Source: Clavelina lepadiformis (taxonomy: Eukaryota > Chordata > Ascidiacea > Aplousobranchia > Clavelinidae). Taken from it: a DNA stretch of 64,000 nucleotides. This document shows positions 23,573-37,200 of this stretch, one piece after another. Position 1 is the stretch's first letter. Each line of letters opens with the position of its first letter. A program made the position numbers and the translations under genes. The notes beneath the pieces were generated by a model. It saw nothing but the letters and a program-made list of their open reading frames with translations. It was not told where the DNA came from and did not search any database. The stretch lies in assembly GCF_947623445.1 (NCBI RefSeq), contig NC_135243.1:18112479-18176478 (forward strand), read 5' to 3'.

Positions 23573-23681
23573 GATTTCAAAAGAAAGAAAATGGCCTTTT
23601 CAATTATAATTCGATTGCATAGGAAATTCAAAAACGCAAACAATTGCTATAAATTTCATTGAAGTATACAGCATGACTAAA

Positions 23682-23801
23682 ATGCTTACAACACCCAGTA
23701 TTCCCAGGCGGTCACCCATCCAAGTACTAACCGGGCCCGAGGTTGCTTAACTTCCGAGATCGAACGAGATCGGGTCTACTCAACCTGGTATGGTCGTAGG
23801 C
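23682..23801 (-). rRNA. 5S rRNA gene (CTGGG variant)
   Basis: Reads AATACTGGGTGTTGT where the common form has AATACCGGGTG. This change, linked to the spacer variant GAAGTATACAGC, recurs throughout array 1. Confidence 0.95.
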
Positions 23802-23910
23802 GATTTCAAAAGAAAGAAAATGGCCTTTTCAATTATAATTCGATTGCATAGGAAATTCAAAAACGCAAACAGTTGCTATAAATTTCATTCAAATATACAG
23901 CATGACTAAA

Positions 23911-24030
23911 ATGTTTACAACACCCGGTATTCTCAGGCGGTCACCCATCCAAGTACTAACCGGGCCCGAGGTTGCTTAACTTCCGAAATCGAACGAGATC
24001 GGGTCTACTCAACCTGGTATGGTCGTAGGC
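23911..24030 (-). rRNA. 5S rRNA gene (TTTCGG variant)
   Basis: Carries GATTTCGGAAG where the common form has GATCTCGGAAG, just before box A, and GTAAACAT at the 3' end. The TTTCGG form recurs at fixed higher-order distances (25819, 30859, 35899 regions). Confidence 0.93.
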
Positions 24031-24139
24031 GATTTCAAAAGAAAGAAAATGGCCTTTTCAATTATAATTCGATTGAATAGGAAATTCCAAATGGCAAACA
24101 ATTGCAATAAATTTCATTGAAATATACAGCATGACTAAA

Positions 24140-24259
24140 ATGCTTACAACACCCGGTATTCCCAGGCGGTCACCCATCCAAGTACAAACCGGGCCCGAGG
24201 TTGCTTAACTTCCGAGATCGAACGAGATCCGGTCTACTCAACCTGGTATGGTCGTAGAC
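24140..24259 (-). rRNA. 5S rRNA gene (GTCTACG start variant)
   Basis: Starts GTCTACGACC instead of GCCTACGACC and has ACCGGATCTCG instead of ACCCGATCTCG, and GTTTGTACTTGG instead of GTTAGTACTTGG. The three linked changes occur together in repeated copies (for example near 27899, 28580, 33172, 38212, 41872, 44163 and 46224). The start change leaves one G-T pair in helix I. Confidence 0.9.
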
Positions 24260-25239
24260 GGTTTCAAAAGAAAGAAAATGGCCTTTTCAATTATAATTCG
24301 ATTGCATAGGAAATTCAAAAACGCAAACAGTTGCTATAAATTTCATTCAAATATACAGCATGACTAAAATGCTTACAACACCCGGTATTCCCAGGCGGTC
24401 ACCCATCCAAGTACTAACCGGGCCCGATGTTGCTTAACTTCCGAGATCGAACGAGATCGGGTCTACTCAACCTGGTATGGTCGTAGGCGGTTTCAAAAGA
24501 AAGAAAATGGCCTTTTCAATTATAATTCGATTGCATAGGAAATTCAAAAACGCAAACAGTTGCTATAAATTTCATTCAAATATACAGCATGACTAAAATG
24601 CTTACATTACCCGGTATTCCCAGGCGGTCACCCATCCAAGTACTAACCGGGCCCGAGGTTGCTTAACTTCCGAGATCGAACGAGATCGGGTCTACTCAAC
24701 CTGGTATGGTCGTAGGCGATTTCAAAAGAAAGAAAATGGCCTTTTCAATTATAATTCGATTGCATAGGAAATTCAAAAACGCAAACAGTTGCTATAACTT
24801 TCATTGAAATATACAGCATGACTAAAATGCTTACAACACCCGGTATTCCCAGGCGGTCACCCATCCAAGTACTAACAGGGCCCGAGGTTGCTTAACTTCC
24901 GAGATCGAACGAGATCGGGCCTACTCAACCTGGTATGGTCGCAGGCGATTTCAAAAGAAAGAAAATGGCCTTCTCAATTATAATTCGATTGCATAGGAAA
25001 TTCAAAAACGCAAACAGTTGCTATAAATTTCATTGAAATATACAGCATGACTAAAATGCTTACATTACCCGGTATTCCCAGGCGGTCACCCATCCAAGTA
25101 CTAACCGGGCCCGAGGTTGCTTAACTTCCGAGATCGAACGAGATCGGGTCTACTCAACCTGGTATGGTCGTAGGCGATTTCAAAAGAAAGAAAATGGCCT
25201 TTTCAATTATAATTCGATTGCATAGGAAATTCAAAAACG

Positions 25240-28200
25240 CAAACAATTGCTATAACTTTCATTGAAATATACAGCATGACTAAAATGCTTACAACACCCG
25301 GTATTCCCAGGCGGTCACCCATCCAAGTACTAACCGGGCCCGAGGTTGCTTAACTTCCGAGATCGAACGAGATCGGGTCTACTCAACCTGGTATGGTCGT
25401 AGGCGATTTCAAAAGAAAGAAAATGGCCTTTTCAATTATAATTCGATTGCATAGGAAATTCAAAAACGCAAACAATTGCTATAAATTTCATTGAAGTATA
25501 CAGCATGACTAAAATGCTTACAACACCCAGTATTCCCAGGCGGTCACCCATCCAAGTACTAACCGGGCCCGAGGTTGCTTAACTTCCGAGATCGAACGAG
25601 ATCGGGTCTACTCAACCTGGTATGGTCGTAGGCGATTTCAAAAGAAAGAAAATGGCCTTTTTAATTATAATTCGATTGCATAGGAAATTCAAAAACGCAA
25701 ACAGTTGCTATAAATTTCATTCAAATATACAGCATGACTAAAATGCTTACAACACCCGGTTTTCTCAGGCGGTCACCCATCCAAGTACTAACCGGGCCCG
25801 AGGTTGCTTAACTTCCGAAATCGAACGAGATCGGGTCTACTCAACCTGGTATGGTCGTAGGCGGTTTCAAAAGAAAGAAAATGGCCTTTTCAATTATAAT
25901 TCGATTGCATAGGAAATTCAAAAACGCAAACAGTTGCTATAAATTTCATTCAAATATACAGCATGACTAAAATGCTTACATTACCCGGTATTCCCAGGCG
26001 GTCACCCATCCAAGTACAAACCGGGCCCGAGGTTGCTTAACTTCCGAGATCGAACGAGATCGGGTCTACTCAACCTGGTATGGTCGTAGGCGATTTCAAA
26101 AGAAAGAAAATGGCCTTTTCAATTATAATTCGATTGAATAGGAAATTCAGAAACGCAAACAGTTGCTATAACTTTCATTGAAATATACAGCATGACTAAA
26201 ATGCTTACAACACCCGGTATTCCCAGGCGGTCACCCATCCAAGTACTAACCGGGCCCGAGGTTGCTTAACTTCCGAGATCGAACGAGATCGGGTCTACTC
26301 AACCTGGAATGGTCGTAGGCGATTTAAAAAAAAATAAAATGGCCTTTTCAATTATAATTCGATTGCATAGGAAATTCAAAAACGCAAAAAGTTGCTATAA
26401 ATTTCATTGAAATATAGTGCATGACTAAAATGCTTACAACACCCGGTATTCCCAGGCGGTCACCCATCCAAGTACTAACCGGGCCCTAGGTTGTTTAACT
26501 TCCGAGATCGAACGAGATCGGGTCTACTCAACCTGGTATGGTCGTAGGCGATTTCAAAAGAAAGAAAATGGCCTTTTCAATTATAATTCGATTGCATAGG
26601 AAGTTTGACAAAGGTAAACAATTGCTAGAAATTTGATTGAAATATACAGCATGACTAAAATGCTTACAACACCCGGTATTCCCAGGTGGTCACCCATACA
26701 AGTACTAACCGGGCCCGAGGTTGCTTAACTTCCGAGATCGAACGAGATCGGGTCTACTCAACCTGGTATGGTCGTAAGCGATTTCAAAAGAAAGAAATTG
26801 GCCTTTTCAATTATAATTCGATTCCATAGGAAGTTTGACAAAGGCAAACAGTTGCTAGAAATTTGATTGAAATATACAGCATGACTAAAATGCCTACAAC
26901 ACCCGGTATTCCCAGGTGGTCACCCATACAAATACTAACCGGGCCCGAGGTTGCTTAACTTCCGAGATCGAACGAGATCGGGTCTACTCAACCTGGTATG
27001 GTCGTAGGCGGTTTCAAAAGAAAGAAAATGGCCTTTTCAATTATAATTCGATTGCATAGGAAATTCAAAAACGCAAACAGTTGCTATAAATTTTATTCAA
27101 ATATACAGCATGACTAAAATGCTTACATTACCCGGTATTCCCAGGCGGTCACCCATCCAAGTACTAACCGGGCCCGAGGTTGCTTAACTTCCGAGATCGA
27201 ACGAGATCGGGTCTACTCAACCTGGTATGGTCGTAGGCGATTTCAAAAGAAAGAAAATGGCCTTTTCAATTATAATTCGATTGCATAGGAAATTCAAAAA
27301 CGCAAACAGTTGCTATAACTTTCATTGAAATATACAGCATGACTAAAATGCTTACAACACCCGGTATTCCCAGGCGGTCACCCATCCAAGTACTAACCGG
27401 GCCCGAGGTTGCTTAACTTCCGAGATCGAACGAGATCGGGTCTACTCAACCTGGTATGGTCGTAGGCGATTTCAAAAGAAAGAAAATGGCCTTTTCAATT
27501 ATAATTCGATTGCATAGGAAATTCAAAAACGCAAACAATTGCTATAAATTTCATTGAAGTATACAGCATGACTAAAATGCTTACAACACCCAGTATTCCC
27601 AGGCGGTCACCCATCCAAGTACTAACCGGGCCCGAGGTTGCCTAACTTCCGAGATCGAACGAGATCGGGTCTACTCAACCTGGTATGGTCGTAGGCGAAT
27701 TCAAAAGAAAGAAAATGGCCTTTTCAATTATAATTCGATTGCATAGGAAAATCAAAAACGCAAACAGTTGCTAGAAATTTGATTGAAATATACAGCATGA
27801 CTAAAATGCTTACAACACCCGGTATTCCCAGGCGGTCACCCATCCAAGTACAAACCGGGCCCGAGGTTGCTTAACTTCCGAGATCGAACGAGATCCGGTC
27901 TACTCAACCTGGTATGGTCGTAGACGGTTTCAAAAGAAAGAAAATGGCCTTTTCAATTATAATTCGATTGCATAGGAAATACAAAAACGCAAACAGTTGC
28001 TATAAATTTCATTGAAATATACAGCATGACTAAAATGCTTACAACACCCGGTATTCTCAAGCGGTCACCCATCCAAGTACTAACCGGGCCCGAGGTTGCT
28101 TAACTTCCGAGATCGAACGAGATCGGGTCTACTCAACCTGGTATGGTCGTAGGCGATTTCAAAAGAAAGAAAATGGCCTTTTCAATTATAATTCGATTGC

Positions 28201-31200
28201 ATAGGAAATTCAAAAACGCAAACAGTTGCTATAAATTTCATTCAAATATACAGCATGACTAAAATGCTTACATTACCCGGTATTCCCAGGCGGTCACCCA
28301 TCCAAGTACTAACCGGGCCCGAGGTTGCTTAACTTCCGAGATCGAACGAGATCGGGTCTACTCAACCTGGTATGGTCGTAGGCGATTTCAAAAGAAAGAA
28401 AATGGCCTTTTCAATTATAATTCGATTGAATAGGAAATTCCAAATGGCAAACAATTGCTATAAATTTCATTGAAATATACAGCATGACTAAAATGCTTAC
28501 AACACCCGGTATTCCCAGGCGGTCACCCATCCAAGTACAAACCGGGCCCGAGGTTGCTTAACTTCCGAGATCGAACGAGATCCGGTCTACTCAACCTGGT
28601 ATGGTCGTAGACGGTTTCAAAAGAAAGAAAATGGCCTTTTCAATTATAATTCGATTGCATAGGAAATTCAAAAACGCAAACAGTTGCTATAAATTTCATT
28701 CAAATATACAGCATGACTAAAATGCTTACAACACCCGGTATTCCCAGGCGGTCACCCATCCAAGTACTAACCGGGCCCGATGTTGCTTAACTTCCGAGAT
28801 CGAACGAGATCGGGTCTACTCAACCTGGTATGGTCGTAGGCGGTTTCAAAAGAAAGAAAATGGCCTTTTCAATTATAATTCGATTGCATAGGAAATTCAA
28901 AAACGCAAACAGTTGCTATAAATTTCATTCAAATATACAGCATGACTAAAATGCTTACATTACCCGGTATTCCCAGGCGGTCACCCATCCAAGTACTAAC
29001 CGGGCCCGAGGTTGCCTAACTTCCGAGATCGAACGAGATCGGGTCTACTCAACCTGGTATGGTCGTAGGCGATTTCAAAAGAAAGAAAATGGCCTTTTCA
29101 ATTATAATTCGATTGCATAGGAAATTCAAAAACGCAAACAGTTGCTATAACTTTCATTGAAATATACAGCATGACTAAAATGCTTACAACACCCGGTATT
29201 CCCAGGCGGTCACCCATCCAAGTACTAACAGGGCCCGAGGTTGCTTAACTTCCGAGATCGAACGAGATCGGGCCTACTCAACCTGGTATGGTCGTAGGCG
29301 ATTTCAAAAGAAAGAAAATGGCCTTTTCAATTATAATTCGATTGCATAGGAAATTCAAAAACGCAAACAGTTGCTATAAATTTCATTCAAATATACAGCA
29401 TGACTAAAATGCTTACATTACCCGGTATTCCCAGGCGGTCACCCATCCAAGTACTAACCGGGCCCGAGGTTGCTTAACTTCCGAGATCGAACGAGATCGG
29501 GTCTACTCAACCTGGTATGGTCGTAGGCGATTTCAAAAGAAAGAAAATGGCCTTTTCAATTATAATTCGATTGCATAGGAAATTCAAAAACGCAAACAGT
29601 TGCTATAACTTTCATTGAAATATACAGCATGACTAAAATGCTTACAACACCCGGTATTCCCAGGCGGTCACCCATCCAAGTACTAACCGGGCCCGAGGTT
29701 GCTTAACTTCCGAGATCGAACGAGATCGGGTCTACTCAACCTGGTATGGTCGTAGGCGATTTCAAAAGAAAGAAAATGGCCTTTTCAATTATAATTCGAT
29801 TGCATAGGAAATTCAAAAACGCAAACAGTTGCTATAACTTTCATTGAAATATACAGCATGACTAAAATGCTTACAACACCCGGTATTCCCAGGCGGTCAC
29901 CCATCCAAGTACTAACCGGGCCCGAGGTTGCTTAACTTCCGAGATCGAACGAGATCGGGTCTACTCAACCTGGTATGGTCGTAGGCGATTTCAAAAGAAA
30001 GAAAATGGCCTTTTCAATTATAATTCAATTGCATAGGAAATTCAAAAACGCAAACAATTGCTATAAATTTCATTGAAGTATACAGCATGACTAAAATGCT
30101 TACAACACCCAGTATTCCCAGGCGGTCACCCTACCAAGTACTAACCGGGCCCGAGGTTGCCTAACTTCCGAGATCGAACGAGATCGGGTCTACTCAACCT
30201 GGTATGGTCGTAGGCGAATTCAAAAGAAAGAAAATGGCCTTTTCAATTATAATTCGATTGCATAGGAAATTCAAAAACGCAAACAGTTGCTAGAAATTTG
30301 ATTGAAATATACAGCATGACTAAAATGCTTACAACACCCGGTATTCCCAGGCGGTCACCCATCCAAGTACTAACCGGGCCCGAGGTTGCTTAACTTCCGA
30401 GATCGAACGAGATCGGGTCTACTCAACCTGGTATGGTCGTAGGCGATTTCAAAAGAAAGAAAATGGCCTTTTCAATTATAATTCGATTGCATAGGAAATT
30501 CAAAAACGCAAACAATTGCTATAAATTTCATTGAAGTATACAGCATGACTAAAATGCTTACAACACCCAGTATTCCCAGGCGGTCACCCATCCAAGTACT
30601 AACCGGGCCCGAGGTTGCTTAACTTCCGAGATCGAACGAGATCGGGTCTACTCAACCTGGTATGGTCGTAGGCGATTTCAAAAGAAAGAAAATGGCCTTT
30701 TTAATTATAATTCGATTGCATAGGAAATTCAAAAACGCAAACAGTTGCTATAAATTTCATTCAAATATACAGCATGACTAAAATGCTTACAACACCCGGT
30801 TTTCTCAGGCGGTCACCCATCCAAGTACTAACCGGGCCCGAGGTTGCTTAACTTCCGAAATCGAACGAGATCGGGTCTACTCAACCTGGTATGGTCGTAG
30901 GCGGTTTCAAAAGAAAGAAAATGGCCTTTTCAATTATAATTCGATTGCATAGGAAATTCAAAAACGCAAACAGTTGCTATAAATTTCATTCAAATATACA
31001 GCATGACTAAAATGCTTACATTACCCGGTATTCCCAGGCGGTCACCCATCCAAGTACTAACCGGGCCCGAGTTTGCTTAACTTCCGAGATCGAACGAGAT
31101 CGGGTCTACTCAACCTGGTATGGTCGTAGGCGATTTCAAAAGAAAGAAAATGGCCTTTTCAATTATAATTCGATTGCATAGGAAATTCAGAAACGCAAAC

Positions 31201-34200
31201 AGTTGCTATAACTTTCATTGAAATATACAGCATGACTAAAATGCTTACAACACCCGGTATTCCCAGGCGGTCACCCATCCAAGTACTAACCGGGCCCGAG
31301 GTTGCTTAACTTCCGAGATCGAACGAGATCGGGTCTACTCAACCTGGTATGGTCGTAGGCGATTTCAAAATAAAGAAAATGGCCTTTTCAATTATAATTC
31401 GATTGCATAGGAAAATCAAAAACGCAAACAGTTGCTAGAAATTTGATTGAAATATACAGCATGACTAAAATGCTTACAACACCCGGTATTCCCAGGCGGT
31501 CACCCATCCAAGTACTAACCGGGCCAGAGGTTGCTTAACTTCCGAGATCGAACGAGATCGGGTCTACTCAACCTGGAATGGTCGTAGGCGATTTAAAAAA
31601 AAATAAAATGGCCTTTTCAATTATAATTCGATTGCATAGGAAATTCAAAAACGCAAAAAGTTGCTATAAATTTCATTGAAATATAGTGCATGACTAAAAT
31701 GCTTACAACACCCGGTATTCCCAGGCGGTCACCCATCCAAGTACTAACCGGGCCCTAGGTTGTTTAACTTCCGAGATCGAACGAGATCGGGTCTACTCAA
31801 CCTGGTATGGTCGTAGGCGATTTCAAAAGAAAGAAAATGGCCTTTTCAATTATAATTCGATTGCATAGGAAGTTTGACAAAGGTAAACAATTGCTAGAAA
31901 TTTGATTGAAATATACAGCATGACTAAAATGCTTACAACACCCGGTATTCCCAGGTGGTCACCCATACAAGTACTAACCGGGCCCGAGGTTGCTTAACTT
32001 CCGAGATCGAACGAGATCGGGTCTACTCAACCTGGTATGGTCGTAAGCGATTTCAAAAGAAAGAAATTGGCCTTTTCAATTATAATTCGATTCCATAGGA
32101 AGTTTGACAAAGGCAAACAGTTGCTAGAAATTTGATTGAAATATACAGCATGACTAAAATGCCTACAACACCCGGTATTCCCAGGTGGTCACCCATACAA
32201 ATACTAACCGGGCCCGAGGTTGCTTAACTTCCGAGATCGAACGAGATCGGGTCTACTCAACCTGGTATGGTCGTAGGCGGTTTCAAAAGAAAGAAAATGG
32301 CCTTTTCAATTATAATTCGATTGCATAGGAAATTCAAAAACGCAAACAGTTGCTATAAATTTTATTCAAATATACAGCATGACTAAAATGCTTACATTAC
32401 CCGGTATTCCCAGGCGGTCACCCATCCAAGTACTAACCGGGCCCGAGGTTGCTTAACTTCCGAGATCGAACGAGATCGGGTCTACTCAACCTGGTATGGT
32501 CGTAGGCGATTTCAAAAGAAAGAAAATGGCCTTTTCAATTATAATTCGATTGCATAGGAAATTCAAAAACGCAAACAGTTGCTATAACTTTCATTGAAAT
32601 ATACAGCATGACTAAAATGCTTACAACACCCAGTATTCCCAGGCGGTCACCCATCCAAGTACTAACCGGGCCCGAGGTTGCTTAACTTCCGAGATCGAAC
32701 GAGATCGGGTCTACTCAACCTGGTATGGTCGTAGGCGATTTCAAAAGAAAGAAAATGGCCTTTTCAATTATAATTCGATTGCATAGGAAATTCAAAAACG
32801 CAAACAATTGCTATAAATTTCATTGAAGTATACAGCATGACTAAAATGCTTACAACACCCAGTATTCCCAGGCGGTCACCCATCCAAGTACTAACCGGGC
32901 CCGAGGTTGCCTAACTTCCGAGATCGAACGAGATCGGGTCTACTCAACCTGGTATGGTCGTAGGCGAATTCAAAAGAAAGAAAATGGCCTTTTCAATTAT
33001 AATTCGATTGCATAGGAAAATCAAAAACGCAAACAGTTGCTAGAAATTTGATTGAAATATACAGCATGACTAAAATGCTTACAACACCCGGTATTCCCAG
33101 GCGGTCACCCATCCAAGTACAAACCGGGCCCGAGGTTGCTTAACTTCCGAGATCGAACGTGATCCGGTCTACTCAACCTGGTATGGTCGTAGACGGTTTC
33201 AAAAGAAAGAAAATGGCCTTTTCAATTATAATTCGATTGCATAGGAAATTCAAAAACGCAAACAGTTGCTATAAATTTCATTGAAATATACAGCATGACT
33301 AAAATGCTTACAACACCCGGTATTCTCAGGCGGTCACCCATCCAAGTACTAACCGGGCCCGAGGTTGCTTAACTTCCGAGATCGAACGAGATCGGGTCTA
33401 CTCAACCTGGTATGGTCGTAGGCGATTTCAAAAGAAAGAAAATGGCCTTTTCAATTATAATTCGATTGCATAGGAAATTCAAAAACGCAAACAGTTGCTA
33501 TAAATTTCATTCAAATATACAGCATGACTAAAATGCTTACATTACCCGGTATTCCCAGGCGGTCACCCATCCAAGTACTAACCGGGGCCGAGGTTGCTTA
33601 ACTTCCGAGATCGAACGAGATCGGGTCTACTCAACCTGGTATGGTCGTAGGCGATTTCAAAAGAAAGAAAATGGCCTTTTCAATTATAATTCGATTGCAT
33701 AGGAAATTCAAAAACGCAAACAGTTGCTATAACTTTCATTGAAATATACAGCATGACTAAAATGCTTACAACACCCGGTATTCCCAGGCGGTCACCCATC
33801 CAAGTACTAACCGGGCCCGAGGTTGCTTAACTTCCGAGATCGAACGAGATCGGGTCTACTCAACCTGGTATGGTCGTAGGCGATTTCAAAAGAAAGAAAA
33901 TGGCCTTTTCAATTATAATTCAATTGCATAGGAAATTCAAAAACGCAAACAATTGCTATAAATTTCATTGAAGTATACAGCATGACTAAAATGCTTACAA
34001 CACCCAGTATTCCCAGGCGGTCACCCTACCAAGTACTAACCGGGCCCGAGGTTGCCTAACTTCCGAGATCGAACGAGATCGGGTCTACTCAACCTGGTAT
34101 GGTCGTAGGCGAATTCAAAAGAAAGAAAATGGCCTTTTCAATTATAATTCGATTGCATAGGAAATTCAAAAACGCAAACAGTTGCTAGAAATTTGATTGA

Positions 34201-37200
34201 AATATACAGCATGACTAAAATGCTTACAACACCCGGTATTCCCAGGCGGTCACCCATCCAAGTACTAACCGGGCCCGAGGTTGCTTAACTTCCGAGATCG
34301 AACGAGATCGGGTCTACTCAACCTGGTATGGTCGTAGGCGATTTCAAAAGAAAGAAAATGGCCTTTTCAATTATAATTCGATTGCATAGGAAATTCAAAA
34401 ACGCAAACAATTGCTATAAATTTCATTGAAGTATACAGCATGACTAAAATGCTTACAACACCCAGTATTCCCAGGCGGTCACCCATCCAAGTACTAACCG
34501 GGCCCGAGGTTGCTTAACTTCCGAGATCGAACGAGATCGGGTCTACTCAACCTGGTATGGTCGTAGGCGATTTCAAAAGAAAGAAAATGGCCTTTTTAAT
34601 TATAATTCGATTGCATAGGAAATTCAAAAACGCAAACAGTTGCTATAAATTTCATTCAAATATACAGCATGACTAAAATGCTTACAACACCCGGTTTTCT
34701 CAGGCGGTCACCCATCCAAGTACTAACCGGGCCCGAGGTTGCTTAACTTCCGAAATCGAACGAGATCGGGTCTACTCAACCTGGTATGGTCGTAGGCGGT
34801 TTCAAAAGAAAGAAAATGGCCTTTTCAATTATAATTCGATTGCATAGGAAATTCAAAAACGCAAACAGTTGCTGTAAATTTCATTCAAATATACAGCATG
34901 ACTAAAATGCTTACATTACCCGGTATTCCCAGGCGGTCACCCATCCAAGTACTAACCGGGCCCGAGGTTGCTTAACTTCCGAGATCGAACGAGATCGGGT
35001 CTACTCAACCTGGTATGGTCGTAGGCGATTTCAAAAGAAAGAAAATGGCCTTTTCAATTATAATTCGATTGCATAGGAAATTCAAAAACGCAAACAGTTG
35101 CTATAACTTTCATTGAAATATACAGCATGACTAAAATGCTTACAACACCCGGTATTCCCAGGCGGTCACCCATCCAAGTACTAACCGGGCCCGAGGTTGC
35201 TTAACTTCCGAGATCGAACGAGATCGGGTCTACTCAACCTGGTATGGTCGTAGGCGATTTCAAAATAAAGAAAATGGCCTTTTCAATTATAATTCGATTG
35301 CATAGGAAAATCAAAAACGCAAACAGTTGCTAGAAATTTGATTGAAATATACAGCATGACTAAAATGCTTACAACACCCGGTATTCCCAGGCGGTCACCC
35401 ATCCAAGTACTAACCGGGCCCGAGGTTGCTTAACTTCCGAGATCGAACGAGATCGGGTCTACTCAACCTGGTATGGTCGTAGGCGATTTCAAAAGAAAGA
35501 AAATGGCCTTTTCAATTATAATTCGATTGCATAGGAAATTCAAAAACGCAAACAATTGCTATAAATTTCATTGAAGTATACAGCATGACTAAAATGCTTA
35601 CAACACCCAGTATTCCCAGGCGGTCACCCATCCAAGTACTAACCGGGCCCGAGGTTGCTTAACTTCCGAGATCGAACGAGATCGGGTCTACTCAACCTGG
35701 TATGGTCGTAGGCGATTTCAAAAGAAAGAAAATGGCCTTTTTAATTATAATTCGATTGCATAGGAAATTCAAAAACGCAAACAGTTGCTATAAATTTCAT
35801 TCAAATATACAGCATGACTAAAATGCTTACAACACCCGGTTTTCTCAGGCGGTCACCCATCCAAGTACTAACCGGGCCCGAGGTTGCTTAACTTCCGAAA
35901 TCGAACGAGATCGGGTCTACTCAACCTGGTATGGTCGTAGGCGGTTTCAAAAGAAAGAAAATGGCCTTTTCAATTATAATTCGATTGCATAGGAAATTCA
36001 AAAACGCAAACAGTTGCTATAAATTTCATTCAAATATACAGCATGACTAAAATGCTTACATTACCCGGTATTCCCAGGCGGTCACCCATCCAAGTACTAA
36101 CCGGGCCCGAGTTTGCTTAACTTCCGAGATCGAACGAGATCGGGTCTACTCAACCTGGTATGGTCGTAGGCGATTTCAAAAGAAAGAAAATGGCCTTTTC
36201 AATTATAATTCGATTGCATAGGAAATTCAGAAACGCAAACAGTTGCTATAACTTTCATTGAAATATACAGCATGACTAAAATGCTTACAACACCCGGTAT
36301 TCCCAGGCGGTCACCCATCCAAGTACTAACCGGGCCCGAGGTTGCTTAACTTCCGAGATCGAACGAGATCGGGTCTACTCAACCTGGTATGGTCGTAGGC
36401 GATTTCAAAATAAAGAAAATGGCCTTTTCAATTATAATTCGATTGCATAGGAAAATCAAAAACGCAAACAGTTGCTAGAAATTTGATTGAAATATACAGC
36501 ATGACTAAAATGCTTACAACACCCGGTATTCCCAGGCGGTCACCCATCCAAGTACTAACCGGGCCAGAGGTTGCTTAACTTCCGAGATCGAACGAGATCG
36601 GGTCTACTCAACCTGGAATGGTCGTAGGCGATTTAAAAAAAAATAAAATGGCCTTTTCAATTATAATTCGATTGCATAGGAAATTCAAAAACGCAAAAAG
36701 TTGCTATAAATTTCATTGAAATATAGTGCATGACTAAAATGCTTACAACACCCGGTATTCCCAGGCGGTCACCCATCCAAGTACTAACCGGGCCCTAGGT
36801 TGTTTAACTTCCGAGATCGAACGAGATCGGGTCTACTCAACCTGGTATGGTCGTAGGCGATTTCAAAAGAAAGAAAATGGCCTTTTCAATTATAATTCGA
36901 TTGCATAGGAAGTTTGACAAAGGTAAACAATTGCTAGAAATTTGATTGAAATATACAGCATGACTAAAATGCTTACAACACCCGGTATTCCCAGGTGGTC
37001 ACCCATACAAGTACTAACCGGGCCCGTGGTTGCTTAACTTCCGAGATCGAACGAGATCGGGTCTACTCAACCTGGTATGGTCGTAAGCGATTTCAAAAGA
37101 AAGAAATTGGCCTTTTCAATTATAATTCGATTCCATAGGAAGTTTGACAAAGGCAAACAGTTGCTAGAAATTTGATTGAAATATACAGCATGACTAAAAT